Source: Amnibacterium sp.
Lineage (GTDB): Bacteria > Actinomycetota > Actinomycetes > Actinomycetales > Microbacteriaceae
Direction: 5' to 3'
Assembly: GCA_025936735.1 (NCBI GenBank)
Contig: JAICSU010000012.1
Span: 1-33,033 of the forward strand
DNA length: 33,033 bases
The position numbers were made by a program, and so were the translations under genes. A model generated the notes under the pieces. The model was not told the origin of the DNA. It did not search any database and saw only the letters and a list, made by a program, of their open reading frames with translations. This document shows positions 22,701 to 29,743 of this stretch, one piece after another (position 1 is the first letter of the stretch; each line of letters begins with the position of its first letter).

Positions 22701-22723
22701 GCGGGGGTAGTGACCGCGGTCAT
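19709..22723 (-). CDS. Adenylation-carrier-thioesterase synthetase with acetoacetyl-CoA-synthetase-like A domain
   Basis: 1004 residues in three domains. (1) Residues 1-620: an acyl-activating enzyme of the acetoacetyl-CoA synthetase type, with the N-terminal FHRWSVDRYRDFWGTFLEW and LNFAENLL, the ATP loop FTSGTTGPPKAMLH (about 272), SGGTDI (about 415), GRSDGVLNIDGIRIGP and the C-terminal Lys in TTFNGKPSE. (2) About 655-720: a carrier domain, with the phosphopantetheine Ser in DFYDAGGTSRQS (about 692). (3) About 745-985: a type I thioesterase with GYSFGG (Ser about 826), and GAHYELL supplying the His (about 961). There is no condensation or ketosynthase domain. Such A-T-TE proteins can join or release acyl units, as in fungal atromentin synthetases, but those use other A domains. 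Substrate unknown; probably a carboxylic or beta-keto acid. ATG at 22723 has a weak Shine-Dalgarno. Confidence 0.9.
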   Translation of the reverse strand: MTAVTTPAPARVGGSPPPRIESFRTRCAALTDLPLESPEVFHRWSVDRYRDFWGTFLEWSGIAWEGSAEVVSTSDDVESARFFPDVRLNFAENLLRPLPDVDDLSTAVTAVHHDGRVERISRAALRARVQATAAQLAAHGVVVGDRIVIVAPNSIRAVVIALAAIAIGGTVSLAMPDMGVTALLTRFQQIEPKFLVLDRGRSAAWEGAEGDSLESLAVGLPSLSAVLVADQGTTPPLTTCAVHALDAETEKAPAAPVDWPRLPFDHPVFVMFTSGTTGPPKAMLHGAGGTLLEHLKEYWLHLDLRASDVYYHHTTTAWMMWNKQLTALAAGAGIVVFDGAVAGPDTLWRLAAEQGVTMFGTSPPYLQLCEDSGYRPAAEVDLNRLRLVISNGSVLHDWQYDWFADAVGPITLQSTSGGTDILGAFVLGHPELPEIRGRCRVRSLGMDVVAVDEHGEEVVGRVGELVCRNPFPSRPVGFLKDPDGSRYHRSYFVQHPGMWPHGDLVDIAADGSTRFHGRSDGVLNIDGIRIGPTEIYTILKRLPEISATMAVEQRDPTRSGSSRLVLLVVLRAGRSLDDELAEHIRALLREEGSPAHVPSLVVAVPDLPTTFNGKPSERAARDVLNGEPPRNLAALRNPESLQRIADSVEAATRPPAAPPHDGDGDADGVIGRLFREVLGRRVRDTADFYDAGGTSRQSMTLLRLIRTETGRDVSMETFLADPSIRALTDAIERSPAMAPHEVAVRPLRKGTDPAATPLLLLQGVHGDVDLYRYLVEQLDPGRAVHGVYGAMYGRDGERRPVDDVAARLVDGIVAVMPSGPIALAGYSFGGLLAYEAARRLVERGRDVVFLGLLDPRPPLVSLTRPEQLARRAASFIAIFLPGFSDTTIATAVANRFRRDTLSSEQLMLLDSVRLARSFSLQPYGGPVTYFRAARRIPVISHLMHAWRRMAPDLTIVDVPGAHYELLAEKNAPALAARVSHALRAADGAGAAPPARPSAVERRTG

Positions 22724-22739
22724 CGTGGCATCTTCACCA

Positions 22740-22780
22740 TCAGGAGCTGGGTGCGGGTGACTCCCAGTGGGGGCTCCTGA
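22740..22780 (-). promoter_or_regulatory. Leader hairpin upstream of the synthetase gene
   Basis: TCAGGAGC (22740-22747) pairs with GCTCCTGA (22773-22780), and the adjoining TGGG (22748-22751) with CCCA (22763-22766), giving a bulged 12-bp hairpin ending 17 bases before the synthetase ATG. On the minus strand mRNA it would lie in the leader, where it could attenuate transcription or hide the ribosome site. Confidence 0.45.
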
Positions 22781-22849
22781 ATGGAGTGAAGCGGAATTCC
22801 CTCAGGACGTCCACCATTCATCCGAACGGCGCCGTACGCGGGCGGCGGA

Positions 22850-23248
22850 TCACTCGATGAGCGCGCTCCACCCGTCGAGCCGGCACTGCCCGTGCAGCCA
22901 GCCGGCGATCGTCATGGTGCGCACCCACCGGTCGAGGCCCGAGCGGGTGACGGCCACCTCCGGTGTCGTGCCGGCGACGGTCCACTCGTCGGTCTCGGTC
23001 TCCGGCGCGCGCACCTCGACCTCGTAGTCCCCCTCCGTCTCCAGGTACTCCGCGAGCTCGTCCCCGACCTCCTGCGTCGACGCGGCGAAGGCGAACTCGA
23101 TCCGCACCGCGTCCGCGCCGGTCTCGGCGACGCTCTCGGCGCTGTCCGCGTTCATCTCCTCGAGCTCCGCGAGGTTCTCGGCCACCCAGTCGGAGGGCGC
23201 TCCGCCCTCATCCGGCTGCGGCAGCGTCTCCTCGATCGGCGTCGCCAT
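22850..23248 (-). CDS. RraB-like ribonuclease regulator
   Basis: 132 residues from ATG 23248, preceded by GGAAGGGG at good spacing; an ATG 27 bases upstream is less well placed. Residues 1-50 are acidic (LPQPDEGGAPSDW, LAELEEMNADSAESV). The rest matches the RraB fold: VRIEFAFAASTQEVGDELAEYL, then YEVEVR, EWTVAGTTPEV, LDRWVRTMTIAGWLHG, and the DGW near the end. RraB binds and inhibits RNase E in E. coli; in actinobacteria the role is inferred. Same strand as the synthetase but 126 bases apart, so linkage is uncertain. Confidence 0.75.
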   Translation of the reverse strand: MATPIEETLPQPDEGGAPSDWVAENLAELEEMNADSAESVAETGADAVRIEFAFAASTQEVGDELAEYLETEGDYEVEVRAPETETDEWTVAGTTPEVAVTRSGLDRWVRTMTIAGWLHGQCRLDGWSALIE

Positions 23249-23320
23249 GTCGGTCCCCTTCCTGCCGGTTCTCATCGTGCCTCCTCGACCTGCTCCTTGG
23301 TGCTCGCGCCGGCCCTGCCC

Positions 23321-23326
23321 TAGGCT
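23321..23326 (+). promoter_or_regulatory. Candidate -10 element for the kinase gene
   Basis: TAGGCT, 66 bases before the ATG at 23393, between that gene and the divergent RraB-like gene. No -35 is recognised. Confidence 0.4.
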
Positions 23327-23392
23327 GACCGCCCGGCCGGACCCGGCCCGTGCCCATCCGGAACGAAGGTCGATGGCAGCCGATGGTGAACG

Positions 23393-24454
23393 ATGACGTC
23401 GCCTGAGCCCGCCCCGCGATCCGAGGCCCTCGCCGCGGAGCTCGCCCGCGTGCTCGAGTCGGGGGGTGCCGCGGCGCCCGACCTCGTCCCGGCGGCGGAG
23501 GTGGTGGTCACCGGACGGTCGACGCTGCACCGCATCGCGGACCGGGCGAGCGGTGAGCAGTACCTCGTGAAGGTCCCGATCGTCGTGAGCGGCTGGGTCG
23601 ACACGCACGACGTCCTGCCTCCCGCCGCGCAGTTCGAGGCGCTCGAGCGCGCCTACCGATGGCAGTCGGCGGAGGACCGGCACGCCGTCGTGCGGCCGGT
23701 GGCGATGCTGCCCGAGCACGACGCCTTCGCGATGGAGTGGGCGCCGGGACGGACGGTGCTGGAGACCCTCGACCGGGCGCCGTTCGATCCTCGGGCCGCC
23801 CACGCCGCCGTGCGGGCCGCAGGCGACTTCCTGCGGCGGTTCCACCGGCACGGATGGGTGGCCGAGGAGCGGGTCGCGCTCGACGGTCCCGTGGAGGAGA
23901 TCCGGCACCTCGTCGCCGGGCCGCTCCGCGACGCCGGCCTGCGGCTGCCCGGGCCCGTGTCGGCGGCCCTCGACCGCGTCGCCGACCGGAGCGCCGTGCA
24001 GGCCCGCGTGCTGCTGCACGGCGACTACGTGCCGAGCAACCTGATCGTCCGCAGCGCCGACGAGGTCGTGATGATCGACCCGCTGCTCGCCGACGTCGGC
24101 CCGACGGCGGACGACCTCGCGCGCTTCCTGACCGTGCTGTCCTCGAACAGCGCCTTCCTGCCCGGCGTGGTGCTGCCCCCGGTGCGGCGGCTGCGCCGGT
24201 CCCTCGAGGCGGCGTTCCGGGAGTCCTACGGCATCCGTGATCCCGACGAGCTGCTCGAGCTGCGGCTGCTGCACCAGCATCTCCTGCGATGGTTGCGCCG
24301 GCGCGAGAACTCCCGCCTGCGCGGCGCGGCCCCGCTGCTCGCCGCCCGGAACCGCCTCATCGACCGGCACATGCGGGCGCTTCTCCTCGAGTCCGGTGCG
24401 CGGCTGGCGGCGGCGACGAGGCATGACCCGCGGCTCCCCGGACCGATACGATGA
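23393..24454 (+). CDS. APH-fold phosphotransferase (small-molecule kinase)
   Basis: 353 residues with the aminoglycoside phosphotransferase/choline kinase fold: YLVKVP (ATP Lys), AMEWAPGRTV hinge region, the catalytic loop LLHGDYVPSNLIV (H-G-D-x5-N) and VMIDPLLADVGPTADDLARFL, whose IDP replaces the more usual IDFE/IDW metal motif. The C-terminal third is Arg-rich. Real aminoglycoside resistance is unlikely; its neighbours are cell-wall polymer genes, so a sugar, alditol or lipid kinase for that pathway is a fair inference. It is followed at once by a hairpin and the TagF-like gene. Confidence 0.82.
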   Translation: MTSPEPAPRSEALAAELARVLESGGAAAPDLVPAAEVVVTGRSTLHRIADRASGEQYLVKVPIVVSGWVDTHDVLPPAAQFEALERAYRWQSAEDRHAVVRPVAMLPEHDAFAMEWAPGRTVLETLDRAPFDPRAAHAAVRAAGDFLRRFHRHGWVAEERVALDGPVEEIRHLVAGPLRDAGLRLPGPVSAALDRVADRSAVQARVLLHGDYVPSNLIVRSADEVVMIDPLLADVGPTADDLARFLTVLSSNSAFLPGVVLPPVRRLRRSLEAAFRESYGIRDPDELLELRLLHQHLLRWLRRRENSRLRGAAPLLAARNRLIDRHMRALLLESGARLAAATRHDPRLPGPIR

Positions 24455-24459
24455 CCGGT

Positions 24460-24483
24460 CCCACCTGTCTTCCCGCAGGTGGG
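24460..24483 (+). terminator. Hairpin between the kinase and tagF-like genes
   Basis: CCCACCTG (24460-24467) and CAGGTGGG (24476-24483) form a perfect 8-bp stem with an 8-base loop, starting six bases after the kinase stop. It may be a terminator, or an attenuator in the leader of the next gene, since TACGAT at 24447-24452 is a possible -10. Confidence 0.5.
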
Positions 24484-24506
24484 AGTGCGATTGGAGCGGC
24501 GTTCGG

Positions 24507-25730
24507 GTGGGCGATCCTCGAGGACGGCGACGTGGTCTGCGCCTCCCGTCCCGTCGCCGGGTCTTCTCGTCGCTCGTCCGGGCACTCCTGCGCTCCATCC
24601 CGCCGCGCCCCCAGGTCACGGTGTACGGCTGGCCCGACCACGAGGGCAACGGGGTGGCCCTCGTGCGGTTCCTGGCCCGACACGGCGGCGAACGCCGCGT
24701 CGTCTGGCTGACGAACGGAGCCGTTCGCGTCCCTGGCGGCCCGGATCGGTGGATCGACCGGGTCCGTGTGCTGCCGAAGCGCTCGATCCGCGGCCTGTGG
24801 GCGTACCTCCGGAGCGACGTCGTGTGCTTCACCCACGGCCTCTACGGCAGCCCGCAGCCGGAGCGCGGGCGGGTCTTCATCAACCTCTGGCACGGCGACG
24901 GGCCGAAGCGGACGGAGAACCCGAGGTTCGCCGCTCGCCCGGGCGCCACCGCCATCGTCGGGCAGACGCGGCTGTGGGGAGAGAAGAAGGCGGCGGAGCT
25001 CGGCATGCCGGCCTCGTCGGTGCTCGTGGTCGGCAACCCCCGGATCGACGACTTCGCCGAGCCGATGACCGCGGAGCAGCGCAGCGGGCTCGCCGAGCTG
25101 CTCGGCCCCCGGTTCATCCTCTGGATGCCGACCTACCGCGACTCGAACGGGGCCGGGTTCCGGAACTGGAGCGACGGGCGACGGCTCAGCGAGACCGACC
25201 AGATGGCGGCGCTCGCCGAGCAGGCCCGGTCGGCCGCGGCGGTCCACGGCATCACCGTGGCGGTCAAACCCCATCCCATGGACCGGGACGTGTACGCGGG
25301 GGTACCCGGGCTGCTCAGCATCGACGACGAGGCGCTGCACCGCCTCGGGCTCTCCCTCTACCAGGTGATCGGTGCATCGGAAGCCCTGATCACGGACTAC
25401 TCCAGCGTGTGGACGGACTACCTGGTGGTCGACCGGCCCGTCCTGCTGCTCTGCCCCGACTACGAGGAGTACGCCGCGACCCGGGGCTTCAACGTGCCGG
25501 ACCTGCGCGCCGTCGCGCCCGGCCCGCTCGTCGAGGACCCCGCCGCCCTGGAGGCGTTCATCGCGGACGTCGCCGCCGGCCGGGACCCGTTCCGCGCCCG
25601 CCGGCTGGCGCTCGTCGAGGAGATCGGCGCCGTGCAGGAGCCCGGAGCATCCGCCCGGTTGTGGGAGGCCGTCACGCGGCTCCGAGCGGGAGGCGGGCGG
25701 CCCGCCCCGGTCGAGGAACGGACGGGCTGA
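24507..25730 (+). CDS. CDP-glycerol glycerophosphotransferase family protein (TagF/TagB-like)
   Basis: About 407 residues from the GTG at 24507. I prefer this start because the frame upstream runs through the hairpin at 24460 and has no family-like residues; GGAG lies 11 bases before it, and an ATG at 24422 is the alternative. Core motifs of the glycerophosphotransferase family: NLWHGDGPKR, AIVGQTRLWGEKKAAELG, LWMPTYRDS, VAVKPHPMD and ALITDYSSVWTDYLVVDRPVLLL. These membrane-associated enzymes transfer glycerol-phosphate or ribitol-phosphate from CDP donors to build teichoic-type polymers. One base separates its stop from the GT4 gene, so they form an operon; the Wzm/Wzt exporter at 4-5.5 kb could export the product. 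Confidence 0.9.
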   Translation: MGDPRGRRRGLRLPSRRRVFSSLVRALLRSIPPRPQVTVYGWPDHEGNGVALVRFLARHGGERRVVWLTNGAVRVPGGPDRWIDRVRVLPKRSIRGLWAYLRSDVVCFTHGLYGSPQPERGRVFINLWHGDGPKRTENPRFAARPGATAIVGQTRLWGEKKAAELGMPASSVLVVGNPRIDDFAEPMTAEQRSGLAELLGPRFILWMPTYRDSNGAGFRNWSDGRRLSETDQMAALAEQARSAAAVHGITVAVKPHPMDRDVYAGVPGLLSIDDEALHRLGLSLYQVIGASEALITDYSSVWTDYLVVDRPVLLLCPDYEEYAATRGFNVPDLRAVAPGPLVEDPAALEAFIADVAAGRDPFRARRLALVEEIGAVQEPGASARLWEAVTRLRAGGGRPAPVEERTG

Positions 25731-25731
25731 G

Positions 25732-26910
25732 ATGCGGATCCTCTACTACATCCCGGGGAACACGTACGGGGGCGCCCACAACCAGGTCGTCCGCCTCGCC
25801 GCGCCCCTTCGGGAGGCCGGGTACGACCCCGTCGTCCTCATCGCCGACGAGCCGGGCGACGGGTACGACCGCCTCGTCGCCGCCGGCGTGGAGACCTACC
25901 GGGCGACGCTGCTGCGCCCCCGGGCCACGCGGCGGATGTCGACGAACCTGGCGGTGGTCCGCGGGTTCGCCCCCCAGGTGCGGATGCTCGAGCGGTTCCT
26001 CCGCGAGCAGCGCATCGACCTGATCCAGCTGCACGGCGTGCTGAGCGTCGACGGTGCCCTCGCCGCGCGGGGGCGGAGGCTGCCCGTCGTCTGGCAGATC
26101 CTCGACACGCGCGCACCGCGCGCCGTCCGGCTCGCGACGGCGCCGTTCGTGCAGCGGTACGCGGACGCCGTCCTCGTCACCGGCACCACGGTCGGCTCCC
26201 TCTACCCGGGCCTGCACCGGTTCGGGGACCGGCTCGTCCCGTACTACCCGCCCGTGAGCGCGGCGGAGTTCACGCCGCCGGACGAGGCGGCGCGACGGGC
26301 GGCCCGGGCGAGGCTCGGGGTCGCGGACGACGAGATCCTCGTCGGCGACCTGGGCAACCTCAACGCGCAGAAGGGGCACCAGTATGTCGTGGAGGCGGTG
26401 GGCCGCCTGCGCGGCCGGCTGCCGCAGGTGACCCTGCGTGTCCGGGGCGGCAGGGCCGCCGGCCACGAGCGCTACGAGGCGAGCGTCGAGGACCTCGCGG
26501 CCTCCTACGGGCTGCCCACGGACACGGTGGGCCAGCTCGCGGACGGGATGGACTCGGCCGCGTTCCTCCGCGCGCTCGACCTCTTCGCGGTCGGCTCCGA
26601 GCCGCGCTCCGAGGGCGTGCCGACGGTGATCATCGAGGCCATGCTGACCGGCGTCCCCGTGGTCGCCAGCGACGTCGGGGGCGTGGCGGAGGCGGTCAGG
26701 GACGGCGAGACCGGCTTCTGCGTGCCGCCCAGGGACGTCGGCGCGATGGCCGACCGGCTCGAGCGGTTGGTCGCGGACCCGGCGCTGCGGCGCGCGATGG
26801 GGGAGCGCTCCCGTGCGGTGGCCGCCGCCGAGCTGTCGCTCGAGTCCTGCATCGAGGCGCACCTGCGGGCGTACCGCGCTGCGGTCGAGCACGGCCGCGG
26901 TCGCCGCTAG
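25732..26910 (+). CDS. GT4-type glycosyltransferase
   Basis: 392 residues in the GT-B fold. N-terminal MRILYYIPGNTYGGAHNQVVRLA has the Gly-rich acceptor loop; the C-terminal half has GNLNAQKGHQYVVEAV and the donor-site motif SEGVPTVIIEAMLTGVPVVASDVGG (here SEPRSEGVPTVIIEAM), the E-x7-E of retaining GT4 enzymes. No TM segments. Likely adds a sugar to a lipid-linked or teichoic-type polymer in concert with the preceding TagF-like gene. The ATG is one base after that gene's stop; its Shine-Dalgarno GAGGAACGG is rather distant, so coupling is likely. Confidence 0.92.
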   Translation: MRILYYIPGNTYGGAHNQVVRLAAPLREAGYDPVVLIADEPGDGYDRLVAAGVETYRATLLRPRATRRMSTNLAVVRGFAPQVRMLERFLREQRIDLIQLHGVLSVDGALAARGRRLPVVWQILDTRAPRAVRLATAPFVQRYADAVLVTGTTVGSLYPGLHRFGDRLVPYYPPVSAAEFTPPDEAARRAARARLGVADDEILVGDLGNLNAQKGHQYVVEAVGRLRGRLPQVTLRVRGGRAAGHERYEASVEDLAASYGLPTDTVGQLADGMDSAAFLRALDLFAVGSEPRSEGVPTVIIEAMLTGVPVVASDVGGVAEAVRDGETGFCVPPRDVGAMADRLERLVADPALRRAMGERSRAVAAAELSLESCIEAHLRAYRAAVEHGRGRR

Positions 26911-26936
26911 CCGGCGCGGCAGCGAGAGGATGGGGC

Positions 26937-27974
26937 GTGCCCACCGACACCACGGCCCCCTTCCGCCTCGACGTCGGCGGTGACCCCGGCATCGACCCGC
27001 TCGCGCTCGCCCAGCGCGCGGCCGAGGCGGAGGGGGAGGGGTTCGACGGGGTCAGCGCCACCGAGACCCGCCACGACCCCTTCCTCTCGCTCGCCCTCGC
27101 GGCCCGCGAGACGACCCGGCTCGAGCTGCTGAGCACCGTCGCGGTGGCGTTCGCGCGGAACCCCATGACGGTCGCGCAGAGCGCGTTCGACCTCCAGGCG
27201 GTCTCGGGAGGGCGGTTCCTGCTGGGCCTCGGCTCGCAGGTGCAGCCGCACGTCGAGAAGCGCTTCTCGATGCCGTGGTCGAGGCCGGCGGCCCGCATGG
27301 CGGAGTTCGTCCGCGCCGTCCGGGCGATCTGGACCACCTGGCAGACGGGCGAGCCGCTGCGGTTCCGCGGCGAGTTCTACACGCACACCCTGATGACGCC
27401 CTTCTTCAGCCCGCCGCCCGTGCCGTCGGGGCCGCCGCCGGTGTGGGTCGCCGCGGTGGGGGAGCGGATGACCGAGGTCGCCGGCGAGGTCGGCGACGGC
27501 CTGCACGCCCACAGCTTCACGACGCCCCACTACCTGCGCGACGTCAGCCTCCCTGCGCTCGCGCGGGGGGCGGAACGGGCCGGTAAGGATCCCGGCTCCG
27601 TCGGCGTCGCCCTGCCCGCGCTGATCGCGGTCGGCGAGGGCCCGAGCCTCGACACGGCGATCCGGGCGACGCGGGCGACCATCGCGTTCTACGGCAGCAC
27701 CCCCGCCTACCTGCCGGTGCTCGAGGCACACGGCTGGGCCGAGCTGCACGAGCGGCTGCATCAGGCGTCGCGGCGGGGCGACTGGGCGGCGATGGGCGAC
27801 CTCGTCCCGGACGAGGTGCTCGAGACGTTCGCGGCGATCGGATCCGCCGACGCCGTCGCGCGGGAGCTCCGTGCCCGGTTCGCGGGGGTCGTGACCCGGT
27901 TGTCGTTCAGCGCGAGCTACCCGATCGCTCCGGAGACGTCGGCCGCCCTGGTGCGGGGGCTGCGCGCCGGCTGA
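26937..27974 (+). CDS. F420-dependent-type LLM oxidoreductase
   Basis: 345 residues in the luciferase-like TIM-barrel family. Shows FDGVSATETRHDPFLSLALAA, then LLSTVAVAFARNPMTVAQSAFDLQ, the GGRFLLGLGSQVQPHVEKRF segment that resembles the LLM branch using coenzyme F420, and VWVAAVGERMTEVAGEVGDG. The substrate cannot be inferred. The GTG start has GAGAGGA six bases upstream. It is followed by the PadR promoter, so the two are separate units on the same strand. Confidence 0.88.
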   Translation: MPTDTTAPFRLDVGGDPGIDPLALAQRAAEAEGEGFDGVSATETRHDPFLSLALAARETTRLELLSTVAVAFARNPMTVAQSAFDLQAVSGGRFLLGLGSQVQPHVEKRFSMPWSRPAARMAEFVRAVRAIWTTWQTGEPLRFRGEFYTHTLMTPFFSPPPVPSGPPPVWVAAVGERMTEVAGEVGDGLHAHSFTTPHYLRDVSLPALARGAERAGKDPGSVGVALPALIAVGEGPSLDTAIRATRATIAFYGSTPAYLPVLEAHGWAELHERLHQASRRGDWAAMGDLVPDEVLETFAAIGSADAVARELRARFAGVVTRLSFSASYPIAPETSAALVRGLRAG

Positions 27975-27986
27975 GCGGTCGCCCTC

Positions 27987-28015
27987 TTGCGGTGCCCCGC
28001 GCATCCGCATACCTT
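27987..28015 (+). promoter_or_regulatory. Promoter of the padR operon
   Basis: TTGCGG (27987-27992), 17-base spacer, TACCTT (28010-28015): a standard housekeeping layout. The predicted start of transcription falls inside the palindrome just downstream. Confidence 0.65.
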
Positions 28016-28037
28016 GTACTGCAATGCATGGCAGTAC
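28016..28037 (+). promoter_or_regulatory. PadR operator palindrome
   Basis: A 22-base palindrome with outer arms GTACTGC and GCAGTAC and inner ATGCAT, symmetric at all but one base pair. It begins one base after the -10 and covers the expected transcription start. PadR regulators bind palindromes of about this length and often repress their own gene, so this is very likely the autoregulatory site. Confidence 0.75.
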
Positions 28038-28049
28038 GAGGGGCGGAAC

Positions 28050-28397
28050 GTGGACAAGGACCTGGTCGCGGCGATGGCGTCGCCGCTCGTGCTCGCGATC
28101 CTGGCCGAGGGGGACAGCTACGGCTACGCGATCCTGAAACGGGTCCGCGAGCTGTCGGACGACGAGCTCGAATGGAGCGACGGGATGCTCTATCCGCTGC
28201 TCCACCGGCTCGAGCGCAGCGGGCACGTCCGGGCGGACTGGAGCGCGTCGCCGGAGGGCCGCCGGCGGCGGTACTACGCGATCACCGATGCGGGTCGCAG
28301 CCAGCTCGCCGACCAGCGGCGGCAGTGGCAGACCGCCACCCGGACCCTCGGTGGGATCTGGGACCGCACCGTGCCGGGCGCGCTGGGGACGGCATGA
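28050..28397 (+). CDS. PadR-family transcriptional regulator
   Basis: 115 residues from the GTG at 28050, fixed by Shine-Dalgarno GAGGGGCG; earlier in-frame starts would place the operator inside the gene. Winged-helix PadR signature: LVLAILAEGDSYGYAILKRVRELS, then WSDGMLYPLLHRLERSGHVRADWS, then GRRRRYYAITDAG. A short C-terminal helix (ADQRRQWQTATRTL) serves for dimerisation (PadR-s1 type). Its stop overlaps the ATG of the membrane protein gene, a frequent pairing for PadR regulators with HAAS-domain membrane proteins. Confidence 0.94.
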   Translation: MDKDLVAAMASPLVLAILAEGDSYGYAILKRVRELSDDELEWSDGMLYPLLHRLERSGHVRADWSASPEGRRRRYYAITDAGRSQLADQRRQWQTATRTLGGIWDRTVPGALGTA

Positions 28398-29737
28398 GCA
28401 CCGCGGTCGTGGAGGACGACATCGCCGCATGGCGGTCGGCCGTGACGACGGGGGGCGCCGTCACGTCCGCGGACGCCGACGAGCTCGAGTCCCATCTCCG
28501 GGACCAGATCGGCGAGCTCCGGGCGGCCGGGCTCGCGGCCGACGAGGCGTTCCTCGTCGCCGTGAAGCGGCTCGGCCGGGTCGACGTCCTCACGGCCGCG
28601 TTCGCGCGGGAGCACAGCGACCGCCTCTGGAAGCAGCTGGTTCTCACGCACACCGCGGATGCGGCGACACCGGCACGCCTCCCCGTCCGCATGGGCGCGT
28701 TCGCCGTCGTCGCCGCGGTGCTCCTCGACGCCGCGCAGGCGCTCGCCCGGTTCACGCCTGCGGGCGAGGTGGTGCTGCGGGATCTCGGGTTCTTCGTGCT
28801 GCCGGTGCTCGCCGCCTACTTCGTCGCCGTGCGGTGGACGCCGTGGCGACGGGTCGCCCTGCTCGCTGCGCCCGTGGTCGTCGTGGCGGTCGCCGTGACC
28901 CTCTACCCGTTCCGCCCGGGCGGCGACACCGAGCTGCTCGTCGCCGCCCATCTCCCGGTGCTGCTGTGGTTCGTCGTCGGCGCCGCCTACCTCGTCGGCG
29001 CCGCACGCGGCCTCCGGCGGATGGACTTCGTGCGCTTCTCCGGCGAGTGGGCGATCTACCTCGTGCTCATCGGCCTCGGCGGCGGCGTGCTCGTCGGGCT
29101 CACGGGGCTCGTCCTGGCCCCGATCACGAGCTCGGCTCCCGACGCCCTCAGCACGTGGGTGATCCCGGCGGGCGCCGGCGGTGCGGTGATCGTCGCGGCT
29201 TGGCTCGTCGAGGCGAAGAAGAACGTCATCGAGAACCTCGCCCCCGTGCTGACCGCGATCTTCACGCCCCTGTTCGCCGCGATGCTGCTCGTGGCCGCCG
29301 CGGTGTACGCGGCGTTCGGGGTCGGGCGCGACTTCGACCGCGACCTGCTGATCGTCTTCGACGTCCTGCTGCTCGTGGTGCTCGCCCTCGTGCTCTACGG
29401 CTTGAGCGCCCGGGATCCGCTCCGCCCCGCCGGTGCCATGGACGCCGTGCGCACGACGGCCGTCGTGGCGGCGCTGCTGCTCGACCTGCTGGTGCTGGGC
29501 TCGATGCTGGCCCGGATCGGCGAGCTGGGCCTGACGCCGAACCGCGTCGCCGCGCTCGGCCTGAACCTGCTGCTCGTCGTCGATCTCGCGGTGACCGCCT
29601 GGCTCTCGATCCGGCTGCTCGCGGGCCGGAGCACGGCGGACCGGCTCGAGCGCTGGCAGACCGCCTACCTGCCGGTGTTCGGCGCCTGGGCCGCGGTCGT
29701 CGTGCTCGTCCTGCCGCCCGCCTTCGGCTTCGCCTGA
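28394..29737 (+). CDS. PadR-linked membrane protein with permease-prefix (HAAS-like) domain
   Basis: 447 residues. Residues 1-80 form a soluble helical domain (DELESHLRDQIGELRAAGLAADEAF and AVKRLGRVDVLTAAF) like the permease-prefix/HAAS domain found next to PadR regulators. The rest has about ten TM segments, among them FAVVAAVLLDAAQALARF, GVLVGLTGLVLAPI and TAVVAALLLDLLVLGSML. No ATPase partner is nearby, so it is not obviously an ABC permease. The four-base overlap with padR shows they are one operon; the PadR probably controls this gene in response to an envelope or small-molecule signal. Confidence 0.85.
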   Translation: MSTAVVEDDIAAWRSAVTTGGAVTSADADELESHLRDQIGELRAAGLAADEAFLVAVKRLGRVDVLTAAFAREHSDRLWKQLVLTHTADAATPARLPVRMGAFAVVAAVLLDAAQALARFTPAGEVVLRDLGFFVLPVLAAYFVAVRWTPWRRVALLAAPVVVVAVAVTLYPFRPGGDTELLVAAHLPVLLWFVVGAAYLVGAARGLRRMDFVRFSGEWAIYLVLIGLGGGVLVGLTGLVLAPITSSAPDALSTWVIPAGAGGAVIVAAWLVEAKKNVIENLAPVLTAIFTPLFAAMLLVAAAVYAAFGVGRDFDRDLLIVFDVLLLVVLALVLYGLSARDPLRPAGAMDAVRTTAVVAALLLDLLVLGSMLARIGELGLTPNRVAALGLNLLLVVDLAVTAWLSIRLLAGRSTADRLERWQTAYLPVFGAWAAVVVLVLPPAFGFA

Positions 29738-29743
29738 TCCGCC

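Noticed and set aside
23393-24454. Aminoglycoside resistance gene
   Set aside because: Only the general APH fold is seen; the neighbours are wall-polymer genes and the metal motif is atypical.
24451-24711. An ATG overlapping the kinase stop as the start of the next gene
   Set aside because: That frame ends at 24711 and is not the TagF-like frame; no sign of a frameshift joining them was found.
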